From Gamarada debralockiae (lineage: Eukaryota; Ascomycota; Leotiomycetes; Helotiales; Hyphodiscaceae), in assembly GCA_002803225.1 (NCBI GenBank), contig NXFV01001896.1, positions 1 through 62,266 on the forward strand: DNA of 62,266 nucleotides, given 5' to 3'. A program made the position numbers and the translations under genes. The notes under the pieces were generated by a model that did not search any database, was not told where the DNA came from, and saw nothing but the letters and a program-made list of their open reading frames with translations. Within the stretch, counting starts at the first letter, position 1, and each line of letters opens with the position of its first letter. Below are positions 44,741 through 55,555 of the stretch, in pieces.

Positions 44741-46064
44741 GGACTTAGTGACTAGAGACGAGTGATTCCAAGAGAAGACAGCCTTTGAGTCTGAGTCGAA
44801 CTGAGCTAAATGAGATCGATCAAAGCCTTTATAAATATTTAGAGATTCCATATCCATATCCATTCTAGGAAAACTCTGAGTTTTGGCAGGTGATGATGTG
44901 ATTTTACCGTGGCGCTATGAGTAGAATGGTGGCGCTGGGAGTGTGACTTCCGCCTTGGGTATCACAAGAAGAACAGTGGTCGCTCTCGCCGCTTCTGCAG
45001 GCATCCTACAACGATTTTCAAGAACTCTTGTCTTTGCTGGTTTGGTTCAAACGTCTCTCGGGTCTATCCCGTCTTTGAATCACTTGGCTCTCATCACGAG
45101 GTGGGCATGAAGAGGTCCAGCCTTTTGTCGGCGGGTCTGTTTCTCCCATCACTTGAGGGCCTTTTTCGTCTTCGGCTGAGTTGACCCTCATCGCGAGGCG
45201 AAATGGGCGAGATCCACAGTCGGCCGTTGGCCTTTGGAAAGCGAGCAACAGCCATCGCCCAATTAGTCAAGTTGAACAGCCATCGTTTTTCAGGGGTCTT
45301 GGTCCCGAGGAAGCTGAAAATAAGCAATATTGCGTCACATCAAAGCAGAAGGCAGCCTAGAAGTACCAGGTGCATTCATCGAAGCGTCCAGTGCAAAGTT
45401 TGAAAGGTCATGAACGATCGATGTACTTCATTTCTGAGATAACGGAATGGCATTTTTAGGTGAGTGATGTCCCATTGATACAATCGTGCTTTCAACCGGG
45501 TATCGGGATCTGATGGAGCAGCAAACAAGGGGTAGGACAAGATATAATCTGAAGCTATTCACTGTCGTGTAACTGACTATCGTTTAGATGATCAATGCCA
45601 CCAACTTGGTTGGCCAAGTTTGAGATTTCACAGCATCCCTTTTACAGCAAAAAGACAGTCCGCGATTGACCTTCAGAAGTATCACAAGAGTGGGGAATTA
45701 AAGATACTGATCTGTACGCCAACCGTCGCACTTGCGGCTACCGAGCTTCACATCCATTGCACTTGCACTTGCATCCTCTCCAAATGTTAATCCGCCTTGG
45801 CCCGTAGACAAAGCCTTGTGTTGGCCCCCAAATCGTGGTCCTGACGCCCAAACTTGGAGCTCCCGAGGGCTGCAGACACCGTATTGAAGTGCCGGACGGA
45901 AACAACATCGGATCCACCAAGATTATGGGCACCGGCGTAGGATCCGACTGCTTGAATTCGATTTAGATATTGATAAGTGGTCTCAGGTGAGATACATAGT
46001 GAGACTGAGGCACAAAATGTAATGCAGGGTACTGTGATTATTGAGGTTTGAGAAGGTTAACTAC
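44741..46064. other. Long stretch without a supported gene
   Basis: Minus-strand frames at 45738-45932, and an adjacent frame with SYAGAHNLGGSDVVSVRHFN near 45950-45860, might be exon pieces of an unknown gene, but no family is recognised. Confidence 0.3.
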
Positions 46065-47128
46065 CTATCCAGGAGTACAAATACAGTTCCCTGTCACACC
46101 CCCAAGATTTCCACTCACAAATACAACTAAGACCGCAGCATATGCCGCAGTAGCAGCGAATGTCTGATCTCGTTTGGCATTCGTGAGAAGGCTAACACAT
46201 GCTGCAAATAGAATCGTCCAACCACTAATCATGCCCAGTAGGGCATGCTTATTCTGCACAATGTACAGAGAGATGATGGCACCGAATAGAAGTATAGACA
46301 CTAGAATCATGGATAAAATAGCTGTAAATGTGATGAGTCGATTCGATGATATATATACCTGCCTGCCGATTGGTTTTGAGGTCTGTTCAGTTCGTGTATT
46401 ATTAGTACAGTCCCCCTTTTCCCCTTGGAGCTCCTCGGGAAAGTTAAGAAATCGAAAGAAACACGCAAAGAACAAACGTTACCTACCCGGAAGAACACGC
46501 CAAAGTTATTCTGTATGAATTCTGAGAGCCGATCATACTCTATCGGAACCCGCAAAGCCAGGAGATCATGAGTGTCATTATAAATCTGCTCACTTGCGCC
46601 CCATAGTTGAGGAATTTTATTACCTCCTTTTTTGCTTGCTGTATTATCAAAGAACCAATTTCTCATAGCTTTGACTGTAGTGGCTTGCGATGGTGTGGAG
46701 TTGAGAAGTCTTTGATGAGCAGCAAGTGCATTATCTAGAAATTGCCATAAGCTTTCCATACTACGACGCGAAGTGTAGGACCTACAATATTTCTCTAATT
46801 TCATCCTGATTTTCATAGCCAGCTCCATCTTCCTTTCCTCTCTGCCATCCTCTTCTGCATATTTAGCGAACTTCTCCCAGTCCTGCTGACATTCTATCGA
46901 CGTCTCATCACTAGCTCTCCGGTCCTCTTCATCATACCGCCTCTGCAACACCTCTAACTCCGCTAACTCGGCCTGATAGAACAACAAATTTCGAGCTGAG
47001 AGCCAGTCAAAACGGCGGTATATTGTTGTGCTCTTGTCGGGATCATGGGCGATTTTTGAGGCGACGGTGGAAAACCCTCCTCCGAGACCGGTGTCTCTGC
47101 TCGCAAGTTCGAGATCTTGAGAATTCAT
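46065..47128 (-). CDS. DUF6594-type membrane protein
   Basis: Exons on the minus strand are 47128-46487 and 46382-46065, giving 319 residues. The N-terminal half is cytosolic and helical, with DWLSARNLLFYQAELAELE and QRRYDEEDRRASDE. The C-terminal 80 residues have about three hydrophobic helices (LITFTAILSMILVSILLFG, LLGMISGWTILFAACV) and end with FAATAAYAAVLVVFVSG, matching my recollection of fungal DUF6594 proteins. Their function is unknown; they are common near HET and NLR genes. The start at 47128 follows a longer open frame without homologous sequence. Confidence 0.8.
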
Positions 47129-47555
47129 CGAACTGTGCGAGAGAACTAATCTGTTCGTTTGAGAAGTTCCTAGTTCTTTAAAATAAGATGGCGAGGTTGA
47201 GTGATTGAGGAGGTTGTGATTGAAGGATAACAATGAGGCTGAAGTCAGCCCCGCAACGCGCCTGCTTTGCGCACCAGTACGTTTTGCTTTGCGCACCAAT
47301 GTACCCTTTGCTGGACGTGCATATTCTGTCCGCCAATTTCCACTCCATTTCTACGCACATGGACACCTTCATTCCATTATCTCTTCATAACTATCGGGAA
47401 ACTTCACCAAAAATAACTTTTAAGGTATTACGCGAATTGTAATATTCTGCGACTGGTGAAGGTGCTGCTCAAGCGCAGGGCCGATCCGGCCATACGGACA
47501 GAGTCTTTAAAGTTTAACGCCGTGCACGTCGCCGCCTTTTTGCGGCCACGTACGT

Positions 47556-48494
47556 GTGTTAGAAACCATCAAAAATAATCTCGGCCCACCGCATTCCACG
47601 AGTGGGCCAGACCAAGGCCCCTGTCGCAAGCTCCGACAACTTTCCCGAAAGAAAGGTGAAGACCACGCGCACGAGAAGTGGCAGGACCTCGTCAAGTCAA
47701 CCACACAGGATGGGCGTATACCGCTGCATTGTGCAGCCGAACGTGGCTCTGTCGAGGCTACCAGACTGCTGATTGACTCGCTTCCAAAACACAATCACGG
47801 CCGCAAAGGCATCTCACTCATCAACACCACCGACCGACTTAATCGCACAGCGCTGCATGTGGCTGCTACGGAAGGCAAGCTAAATGTGGTGCGACTGCTG
47901 CTCCAGGAGGGTGCAAATACGCTTCTGAAGGATAAGGAAGGTCATACGCCGCTCGAGCTGGCGGAGAAAACGCAAAAAAGCCGGCATAAAGAGTGCGCAA
48001 AGTTAATTAAGGAGGATGCGATGAAGCGTAACAGCCGCAAGGCTAAGGGTAATGGAGGGAAGAAGGAAGAGAAGAAGGAGGAGAAGGCCAAGAAAGAGAA
48101 GGGAGAGAAAGAGCGGGAGCAGGCGAAGGGAAATGAAGGGGAGAGGAAAAGGGAGCAGGTGAAGAGAAACGACAGGGAGAAAGAGGAGGAGCTAGCGAAG
48201 GAAGGGGAGAGGAAGAAAGACGACGGAGAGAAGAAGGAGGAGGCAAAGAGAAAGAAAGGGGAGAAAGAGGAGAAGAAGGCGAAGGAGGGGGGAGGGAAGA
48301 AAGAGGGAGAGAAGGCGAAGAGAAATGAGGGGGAGAGGAAGAGAGATGGAGAGAAGGAGCAGGCGAAGGAGGGGGGGAGGAAGAAAGAGGGAGAGAAGGC
48401 GAAGAGAAATGAGGGGGAGAGGAAGAGAGATGGAGAGAAGGAGCAGGCGAAGAAAAAGAGGAAGCAACTTCCGCCGCGAGGGTTGACTAGATAA
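47556..48494 (+). CDS. Ankyrin-repeat protein with long Lys/Glu-rich tail (5' incomplete)
   Basis: The frame has no ATG before the ankyrin part; it opens after GTGTTAG, which may be a splice acceptor, so an upstream exon may exist or be lost. Three ankyrin-type units are visible: DGRIPLHCAAERGSVEATRLLI, LNRTALHVAATEGKLNVVRLLLQEGA and EGHTPLELAEKTQ (motif pieces). From about residue 160 the protein is almost only Lys, Glu, Gly, Arg and Ala in KEEKK/EGERK patterns, encoded by a polypurine tract, and ends RGLTR. The tail would be a charged single helix or disordered region. It may be a fragment of an NLR. Confidence 0.6.
   Translation: MLETIKNNLGPPHSTSGPDQGPCRKLRQLSRKKGEDHAHEKWQDLVKSTTQDGRIPLHCAAERGSVEATRLLIDSLPKHNHGRKGISLINTTDRLNRTALHVAATEGKLNVVRLLLQEGANTLLKDKEGHTPLELAEKTQKSRHKECAKLIKEDAMKRNSRKAKGNGGKKEEKKEEKAKKEKGEKEREQAKGNEGERKREQVKRNDREKEEELAKEGERKKDDGEKKEEAKRKKGEKEEKKAKEGGGKKEGEKAKRNEGERKRDGEKEQAKEGGRKKEGEKAKRNEGERKRDGEKEQAKKKRKQLPPRGLTR
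48040..48475 (+). repeat. Polypurine minisatellite within the ankyrin gene tail
   Basis: About 430 bases are nearly all A and G on the plus strand. The last part holds two copies of an 84-bp (28-codon) unit, each with AAAGAGGGAGAGAAGGCGAA and GAGATGGAGAGAAGGAGCAG, separated by exactly 84 bp. Upstream units are more diverged. Confidence 0.85.
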
Positions 48495-48968
48495 CCTGTT
48501 TCATGTAAGAGGAGGTCGTCGATAAGACAGCAAGTGTGAAACTCTAGTATCTTATACCCTATATACTTATACGACATCAGTGTAATGATCAAGGCTCGAG
48601 GCTCTTATCTGGCGATGGTTATGTGACAATAACAAGTGATAATTGTACTTACATCGTACAGTACAATTACGACAGCCTAAGGCAGTACTCCATATTTTCA
48701 AATGTGACACTCCCAGAATCGCAGCCATCGAGATCACAAGATTAAAGATTACCAGGAGGGTTGGAGAGCGTGGTGAGCTTATATTTTCAATCGCTTTCTC
48801 TCTGCTAGCTTTAGTTCTCAGGATTTTAGATATGTGTAGTGGGGGAATGCTGCGGGTGGATCTAAATTTCGAGTATCCCGTGAGCTGCTGCATCCCCTGG
48901 TGACCAGCCCTGTAGTCTTCGCTGCAGAATGTTTTATGTTCCTGGCCAAAAGCCACCTTAAATCTATG

Positions 48969-50166
48969 TCAGAGAGCAATCACGAAGTCATTTGATAGGC
49001 CAAGTCTAAGGGACATACCACCAGGCTTCGCTATCAATGGATCATGAACCGAAAAGGAGTTCTTATGGGCCCAATGTTCCAACTTGTCCCAATTCACGCA
49101 TTCATGTTCGATCTGGTGATCAGAGTATGGTTTGTCCATTCCAGGGCGCCATTCATAAGTCCAAACACTGAGATCAGGCTGGCATGTCAAGTAGAGCCGG
49201 AGAGCTTCGATGCAGTGTTCTGGGTGTGAGGTTAGTCTATCTCCCGAAAGTGAAGGGGAAACATGTTCGTATGCTAACCTATGTGTTCTGGATACACGCG
49301 TCCTGGTGGGAGGTGCGTTGTTTCTCTTTCAGCTGGATAATAGTCGATGGCTATATAGTGTCTGATCACCTTCTATGATCATAGATGTATTAGAGCCTGA
49401 GGGACATAAATGACCTTCTGGGCCATGAAGGCAGAGACACACCAGACAGTGGAGGTGATGAAAAACCTCCAAAGAACCCCAATAATCACCTGAGCCATCA
49501 GCCAGTGCTAATGATGTTCGATTCATCTTTGCTAGGTCATTGGCAGAAATCCGGAGGTTGGTAGCTATTCATGAATTAGGAATAATAAATCGTCTTGCAC
49601 AAGGACTAGCAACTCTCTGGCCAAAAAAACAGAAGATTCTCTACCCCCGGAAGAAGATCCGAGTCTTCTCAAATGACAGAGGTCAATCCTTCTGAACTTA
49701 CCCCTCAAAAGATGTTGCCATGCGTCATCCAATTCTGGTCTTGGGTTACCCGCGTACCTAGTCCCATAGGGGTCTCCATTGACATCAGCTTTGACAACAT
49801 CGTAGAAAGCTGCTTCATGTGCTGGCGCTGCTCCGAGATTTCTGTAAGCAAGTCTGTTTTAAATTGGACGTCGATATACCCACAGTAGATGGAAGTAGTC
49901 TTCATTTTCTCTGTGACCTTCTCAGCCTGTGGTGGGCACGACCCAGCTGGACCGGGAAGGGCACGGATAAGAACAAGGAGAAAGACAATCGTGTAAATAC
50001 CGAAGAAGACAAGGTGGACGATGATTGGAGGTAGACGTTCTTTCCATGAGACATGAAAAGGTAGAAATTTCTTGTCGGTCCTATATATATAGCCGGAAAT
50101 TCCATTTTCACACCGATCAGAATCTGTGTTGACCGTGCTGTATGTGATGTCTGATCTTGACGTCAT
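48969..50166 (-). CDS. UstYa-family (DUF3328) oxidase-like membrane protein, canonical type (U1)
   Basis: Exons on the minus strand are 50166-49880, 49841-49702, 49531-49443, 49372-49279 and 49219-48969, giving 286 residues with consistent phases. One transmembrane helix lies near residues 50-70 (VHLVFFGIYTIVFLLVLI). The family motifs follow: RYAGNPRPELDDAWQHLL, DGSGDYWGSLEVFHHLHCL with HHLHC at 167-171, and YPEHIEHCIEAL with HIEHC at 202-206. UstYa-type proteins carry two HxxHC motifs and make oxidative ring closures in ustiloxin-type peptides in the secretory pathway. The first intron would be only 38 bp, so that join is the weakest. The C-terminal end may instead splice at 49019. It lies at the left of the cluster with U2. 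Confidence 0.88.
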
Positions 50167-50979
50167 TGCGAGCTAATCTTCTGATTATATGTCGAATAAA
50201 AGCTTGCAAGACTGATAAAGCGCCCGAGAAAGCCTAGGAAAACTTAGGTTTGATGTGATGTGATGGAACGGTAAAGGTTCATATACAGTGTCTCTGTAAA
50301 GTCATAAATGCTACAAGCACCATGGTGGGTATCAATAAGGGAATGTGTCCTCAGACTTTTGCTGAACGGCACTTACCAAACCTGAAGGCACACCAGTCCT
50401 CTGTGACGTAATTCTGTTACAAGATTCGAGAGGGGTAAAGATAAGAACGAATGCCTGGAATTCTATGGCGTCCCTAATCCAAGCAAGGACATCACCGAAT
50501 CGGGTTTTATCCCTTATCCAGACCAAATAGAGCAGGTAGTATTTCTTCAGATCAGAAGCAGGTTAGTGGCGAACCAGCACAGTTGGGGCAGAATGTGTCA
50601 GAATTATATATGTAACATACAAAGCGCTCTACATCTAAATGGCAGGAAATGCCACTTATGACTTAGAATGCTTCTTTACGTTAAAATTGTGCGCTGTAGA
50701 AAGGTAATCTGAAGTCAGGCTTATCAATCGTACGCTATTGAACACATTGAAGATGTCGAAGATGAGTGGGTAATGCACTAGTATGGAGATCTCGATGACG
50801 AGAAATAGAACATATCAGAAGTAGCAAAAAGTCCTTTCTCAACATTAAATTTTGTTTGCATAAATGACCAGCAACGACATATCATAATTTTAGACGGATC
50901 CACTACTCAATCTCCCATGTGCCCAGAAGTTTTTTGAATGGAAAGGTGTAGGCCAGCCAACATCATCTGTCAAACAATT
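50167..50979. other. Intergenic sequence between U1 and U2
   Basis: No gene is visible. It should contain the U1 promoter and the 3' end of U2. Confidence 0.4.
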
Positions 50980-51615
50980 TCATTTAAGCCCTCTAAAACT
51001 TGACTGACATATTGCGAAACCCGGCTCGGTCCCAGAGATCGAAGGCCATGCATCCTTCAGAATCAACTTCGAACAATGAACAGTATGATTGTAATCCAAC
51101 AAATCGTCTGGAACGCCGATGCCACGCAGCACAGCCCGATGCAACATCCTCCATGTATACACGCAATGCGCGATATGATAGTTGGAATCCGGGTAGAGCC
51201 TTGCCCATTCGCCACGCGAAACTTCATCCTGAGAAACCAGAAGCTTGTGCTCTGCGTCTCTAAACCACTGCAATGGTGCTTCACTGAGAACTTCTTGCAG
51301 CAAATCATCATCTATACATCCGGGAGCTTCCCATGACGACGCCATCATGTCAAAGCGGCAGCCACGCGCGATTGCCTCCTCTGGCGTCTTCCCACAATCT
51401 AGATCCGTAACAAGAGTTGTGGGATTTTTGGCCGTTTGCGGGAGGAAAGGAATAAAGAGTAGTGATGTGAACGCTGCACTCAGAAGAGCGATGAAGAAAT
51501 AGAGCGGTAACTGGTTTCGTGCCCAAGGTACTGGACGTCCCTTCCTTAAACCATCATTCTTTTCAGGATTCAAATCAGCCTCTTCCATAAGCTGTGAATA
51601 TATCGGGGGCCTCAT
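50980..51615 (-). CDS. Divergent UstYa-like membrane protein (U2)
   Basis: A single exon from ATG 51615 encodes 211 residues. A transmembrane helix spans about 35-58. The lumenal part has CGKTPEEAIARGCRFDMM (74-91), a WEAPGCIDDDLL block, YHIAHCVYTWRML with HIAHC at 147-151 and YNHTVHC with HTVHC at 177-181. The two HxxHC motifs are those of UstYa proteins, but the DGSG and ExFHHLHC segments are missing and a CG...EA...GC...F block takes their place. I place it as a divergent branch; its catalytic activity is inferred from the motifs only. U3 and U4 are the same type. Confidence 0.82.
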   Translation of the reverse strand: MRPPIYSQLMEEADLNPEKNDGLRKGRPVPWARNQLPLYFFIALLSAAFTSLLFIPFLPQTAKNPTTLVTDLDCGKTPEEAIARGCRFDMMASSWEAPGCIDDDLLQEVLSEAPLQWFRDAEHKLLVSQDEVSRGEWARLYPDSNYHIAHCVYTWRMLHRAVLRGIGVPDDLLDYNHTVHCSKLILKDAWPSISGTEPGFAICQSSFRGLK

Positions 51616-53032
51616 GCTGGGACAGGTTGAGGAATACTTGTCGCAGTGGAAATCTGTCAAAGCGAATAATGCTAAGGGAAGATATCTGCTGGAGAATGGG
51701 GCAACAACTGTAAAATTCTGCAAAACTACATGCCACGTTGGTTAAAGAGGCAAACCAGTGCGGGTTGCCTGGTGCTTCAGGTCTCGCTAATAACTGACCA
51801 ATAGTTGGCCTCTAATCAAATGGCAAGACTATTGCTGTCGCATGATATGGGACGTATTACCTCAAGTAAAGTAGGCATGTGAAGTACCACAGAGCGCTGC
51901 TTCTGACCTGAAATGCACCTGTTCGATAACCTTGATCAGATCCAAATCCACTGTGCTTACAGCCACTCAAATCACTATCTCATGCGTGATTTGGGTGTCA
52001 ATCGCCAAATCTGTCATATCCCGAGCGTGGGCATCGACGTCATCTTGCTATGAGACCAACAGTAGCATATCTTCCTTGAAATCACAAGCTCGTGGATTGT
52101 CACATCCTGTTATCACGCCTTCTTCATAGGCTCACAAAAATGCCTCCAGACAGAGATATCGGCCGGAGGTATTTTGTCTTTTTCCATTCTCAGCTTCGTG
52201 CATTCCGGACACGAAGCTATACCGAAGTACTTGCCGCGACGACGAGATAAGGACTTGAACCAATAGCAAAGCAAAGTTACGTAGGTGTCCAACTTCCTAA
52301 ATAGGGAAGGTGATTTCTTTCAGCGATTAATCCCTGCATACCCCAGAACGACAGAAAATTTAGATGCTCTATCCATTCTCAACTTGCTGTATCAACCCAT
52401 GCGTGCATGTTGAGACACAAGCTACGATAAGTACTTTGATCCATTCTCAGCCTTATTTCCACCAACACCTTGTCTCATACACGATTCCGACCAACCGAAC
52501 GTTACCACAAGATAAGAGCTTACAGCAGCAGTAGCAGAGCAGCCTGGTAAAGGGTGCATGTAAACCTACCTTCCCAGACAGGAAGCTCTTTGCCAGAGTC
52601 GCGACACAAACGTCGCTCAATTGCATGGGGGTTAGATTGAACGGATGTATAGGAGTTGCACCTATCTCAAGGTCTAAGGAATTGTCCAGGGTGGATGCAC
52701 TTTGTTGGATGTTGAAGCTCGGAAACTAGAGCGGCACAACAAAGATTTTGATACGTGTGTAGAATCCAGGGAACCAAGGTCCAGCGTATTCTGGACCAGG
52801 CATGCTGGAGGTATGCATTACCACCTTTGCATTTCTGTATCTTAATTGATTGTTGAAGACCGAGGAGTCTGAGTTATCGTTGAAGACAAAACAGCGTTGT
52901 GACGAGCAGACAGACCTCCATATCTACAGTTCTCCGCATCCCATAATTATCTAAATTTTACATCCCTCAACCTTGATCATCCTGTTTCCCTCTGTCACTT
53001 CTTTCCTCATCACTCCCAATCTATTTCTTAAG
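51616..53032. promoter_or_regulatory. Divergent promoter region of U2 and U3
   Basis: About 1.4 kb separate the divergent starts. Two imperfect direct copies of a CCATTCTCA(A/G)CTT...GACAC(A/G)AAGCTA...AAGTACTT block lie at about 52180-52230 and 52370-52440, the second followed by another CCATTCTCAGCC at 52441. They could be binding sites or a decayed repeat. No gene is visible. Confidence 0.4.
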
Positions 53033-53683
53033 ATGAGAGAAGAACAGAAAGGATTACTGGGCGATTCCCACGATCAGACTTCTCCGCCTGAGCACCATGG
53101 AAATATCAGAAGCGCCGGCAAGAAATCGACATTTGCTTTTGTTCTGGCAAGCATCGCAACAATCATCTCTCTCGCGGGGCTTACCGTCGCACTGGTCTTT
53201 TTCAAGATCACTGCAAGTCACGCACACGACACCACGGGCGACTACGGATCAGACCATAGCAGCATGCCTAGCTGTGGTTCCTCTCCTGCTGAGGCAAAAG
53301 CCCTAGGCTGCCACTTTGACATCATGATGCTCGCGTGGCAGCCAACGCTTTGCTACGATGACGATCTGCTCGCCGAGACTTTTCCAACGGGCCGATGGCA
53401 ATTCTACCATGACAAGAATCTCACTCAACCTATTGATGAGAAAATTGTTCGAGCGGGCATAATAGTTCATCCATTGTTCTCGAGCCCCGATTTTCACTAT
53501 GAGCACTGCTCATACGTCTGGAAGAAACAGATGCGGGCCTACGCTGGGAAGAGATTGATTGATACCAAGGCCTTTAGTTACGGGCACACAGTCCACTGTG
53601 CCGACTTGCTAACTCCGAGGCTCCCGTACGCTGTACCGTACACACAAGTGAATACGTCGTATTTGTCTTGTGTTGGACTTTAA
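53033..53683 (+). CDS. Divergent UstYa-like membrane protein (U3)
   Basis: A single exon from ATG 53033 encodes 216 residues. The N-terminus is cytosolic, with a transmembrane helix at about 34-57 (FAFVLASIATIISLAGLTV). The lumenal part has CGSSPAEAKALGCHFDIM (81-98), AWQPTLCYDDDLLAETF, HYEHC at 155-159 in FHYEHCSYVWKKQM and HTVHC at 185-189 in YGHTVHC. It shares all landmarks with U2 and U4 and is the only one of the five on the plus strand. A longer open frame upstream (from 52973) lacks homologous residues. Enzymatic role inferred as for U2. Confidence 0.82.
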   Translation: MREEQKGLLGDSHDQTSPPEHHGNIRSAGKKSTFAFVLASIATIISLAGLTVALVFFKITASHAHDTTGDYGSDHSSMPSCGSSPAEAKALGCHFDIMMLAWQPTLCYDDDLLAETFPTGRWQFYHDKNLTQPIDEKIVRAGIIVHPLFSSPDFHYEHCSYVWKKQMRAYAGKRLIDTKAFSYGHTVHCADLLTPRLPYAVPYTQVNTSYLSCVGL

Positions 53684-54138
53684 AAGAAGGTAGAGACCAG
53701 TTTTGGCAGTTTGGTATCGGTCTGGGAAAATAATTGAGTGAGGATAGTGAGGGGTGTAAATCGAAGATGTTTTGGGGATAACGCGGTAGCTCAATATACG
53801 GCGTGCTTGTATATGTCTTGAAAATCGTACCCTTCGTTCTTCCCTTATATGAGACTCGAACCGTTGTATCAGAAGTGGTCTCTCCACCCATACGTTGAAA
53901 CTTGATTCAAGACTCATTTCTCACATATTAATACCTCAAGGAACCACTGTCCTATCCACATCAAGTGTCATTAATAAGGAAATGCGATCACGATAGCTCA
54001 ATAGCGCTGAACTGCTTTCATTCCTTATGAGGTTGAATTCTGTTGCCTAGCTACATGATTGAAGCCACGTAAACAGCTACTGCTCACCTGGGATCACGGA
54101 ACCACACAATCTAGGTATTTAGCGACGCCTAAATTTCG

Positions 54139-54891
54139 TTAGTGATCTGACATGCTTTCGAGAGAAAGGAGGCTATGTTCACCTCTAACCCAAGTAACGA
54201 CCCTCTCTTGCACTAAAAAGCCTTCACAGTGCTCCATGTGACTCATGGACAGCAAATAATTGTCAGAGAGAGTAACCCCTAGGAAAGATCTCAACAGCTT
54301 CTTTGCCGAGTATGTGCAATGATATCGGTGATACCTCAAGTCGGTATAGACTTTCGGATGATCACCACGCTCTACTTCCTCACGTGTTAATCGATCCTGC
54401 TCTCTCAGCTCTTTGGTCGTGTAGTACTCGCGCCCAGGCAGGCTGAGAAATTCTTCTTCGAGCTCATAGTCGTAGCATGCTGATGGATACCAAGCCCAGA
54501 CCATCGGACTAAATTTGCAGCCAGCGATACGAGCGCTCTCGACCGAGTGACCGCACGGAGAAGGATTGCTGGAGTTCCAGTGGCTAGATGCCAGTAGCAA
54601 ACGAGATTGCAGTTCAGAGGATGAATGAAGACTTGGGTAGGTGGGTTGGTGGTGTGAGCGAGCCTGCTGGATAACATGTAGGCTTGTCAAGGTAAGGAGG
54701 ATTCCAAGTAAGACGAGACCTAGAGTGAAAATCGTGGTTGACCATAGGCGCAAAGAACCAGCCCTTGATGCAAGTAGGCTTGATTGGGAACCATTTGGTC
54801 GCAACATCTCAGGAGAATCCTTCTCCTCTTCTGGTGCTTCTGGTAGTTCTGAACGCTGTGGTGGTTCGGAAAATAGGTATTGGTAACCCAT
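54139..54891 (-). CDS. Divergent UstYa-like membrane protein (U4)
   Basis: A single exon from ATG 54891 encodes 250 residues, longer than U2 and U3 because of a longer N-terminal arm. A transmembrane helix lies at about 51-72 (TTIFTLGLVLLGILLTLTS). CGHSVESARIAGCKFSPM (113-130), WAWYPSACYDYELEEEF, HRYHC at 188-192 and HMEHC at 218-222 give the same layout as U2 and U3. Asn-rich WNSSNPS before the first Cys could be glycosylated. In-frame ATGs at 54939 and 54924 are also possible starts. Confidence 0.82.
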   Translation of the reverse strand: MGYQYLFSEPPQRSELPEAPEEEKDSPEMLRPNGSQSSLLASRAGSLRLWSTTIFTLGLVLLGILLTLTSLHVIQQARSHHQPTYPSLHSSSELQSRLLLASSHWNSSNPSPCGHSVESARIAGCKFSPMVWAWYPSACYDYELEEEFLSLPGREYYTTKELREQDRLTREEVERGDHPKVYTDLRYHRYHCTYSAKKLLRSFLGVTLSDNYLLSMSHMEHCEGFLVQERVVTWVRGEHSLLSLESMSDH

Positions 54892-55555
54892 TCTGGGCTT
54901 GAACCACAATGCGATCGTCTTCATCGAGAATATTTTCAAGTGTTTAAAACCAGATACTGTATAAATGCTCGAGATTCACAACACAGAGGTTCGCCAGCCA
55001 GAATGCTACTATGTAGTCAAAATCCCAGAGAAATGAGCAGGACGAGGAGAGAAGATTCTCGTACGTAGAGGCTGCAAGCGGGGCTCGATACCCCTCATGG
55101 TTAAATTTGACCCATTCCTAATCTCGCCGGCTCCTCGGCATGGAAATCGGTCTGTTATCAAGTTGGTTTTCCATGGATTCTAAAATCGCTTGTCTTCGTC
55201 AATGCAACGTTCGCCATACCGCCGATCTCTATGTGTGTGGAGAATTCCGTGATTGGATAAAATGTGAAGACTGTTCTTATGGGATTACATTCCAAAGCTT
55301 GATGGTATTATGCTCACTACTGGTGTCGCCTAAGTCATGCACGGAATCATATCGGCAATCACAATAGGAGAAATGATTTTCTTTCTAGAAGCTATAGCTA
55401 CTACTAAAGTCTCTCTTCACAGACTTGCGACATCCTGCAGATGCAGCTATCGTGTTCATGAATGGCTAATCAGTGGTGAGAGTCCTTGTCTGAAGGCCAC
55501 GGTACTTCTCCTATGTACTGCTCAGCGTGCTATCTCCTAGGAGCTTCAGGATGGA

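Noticed and set aside
47942..48592. 216-codon Ser/Phe/Pro-rich minus-strand frame
   Set aside because: It is the complement of the polypurine tract; low complexity with no ATG-led domain.
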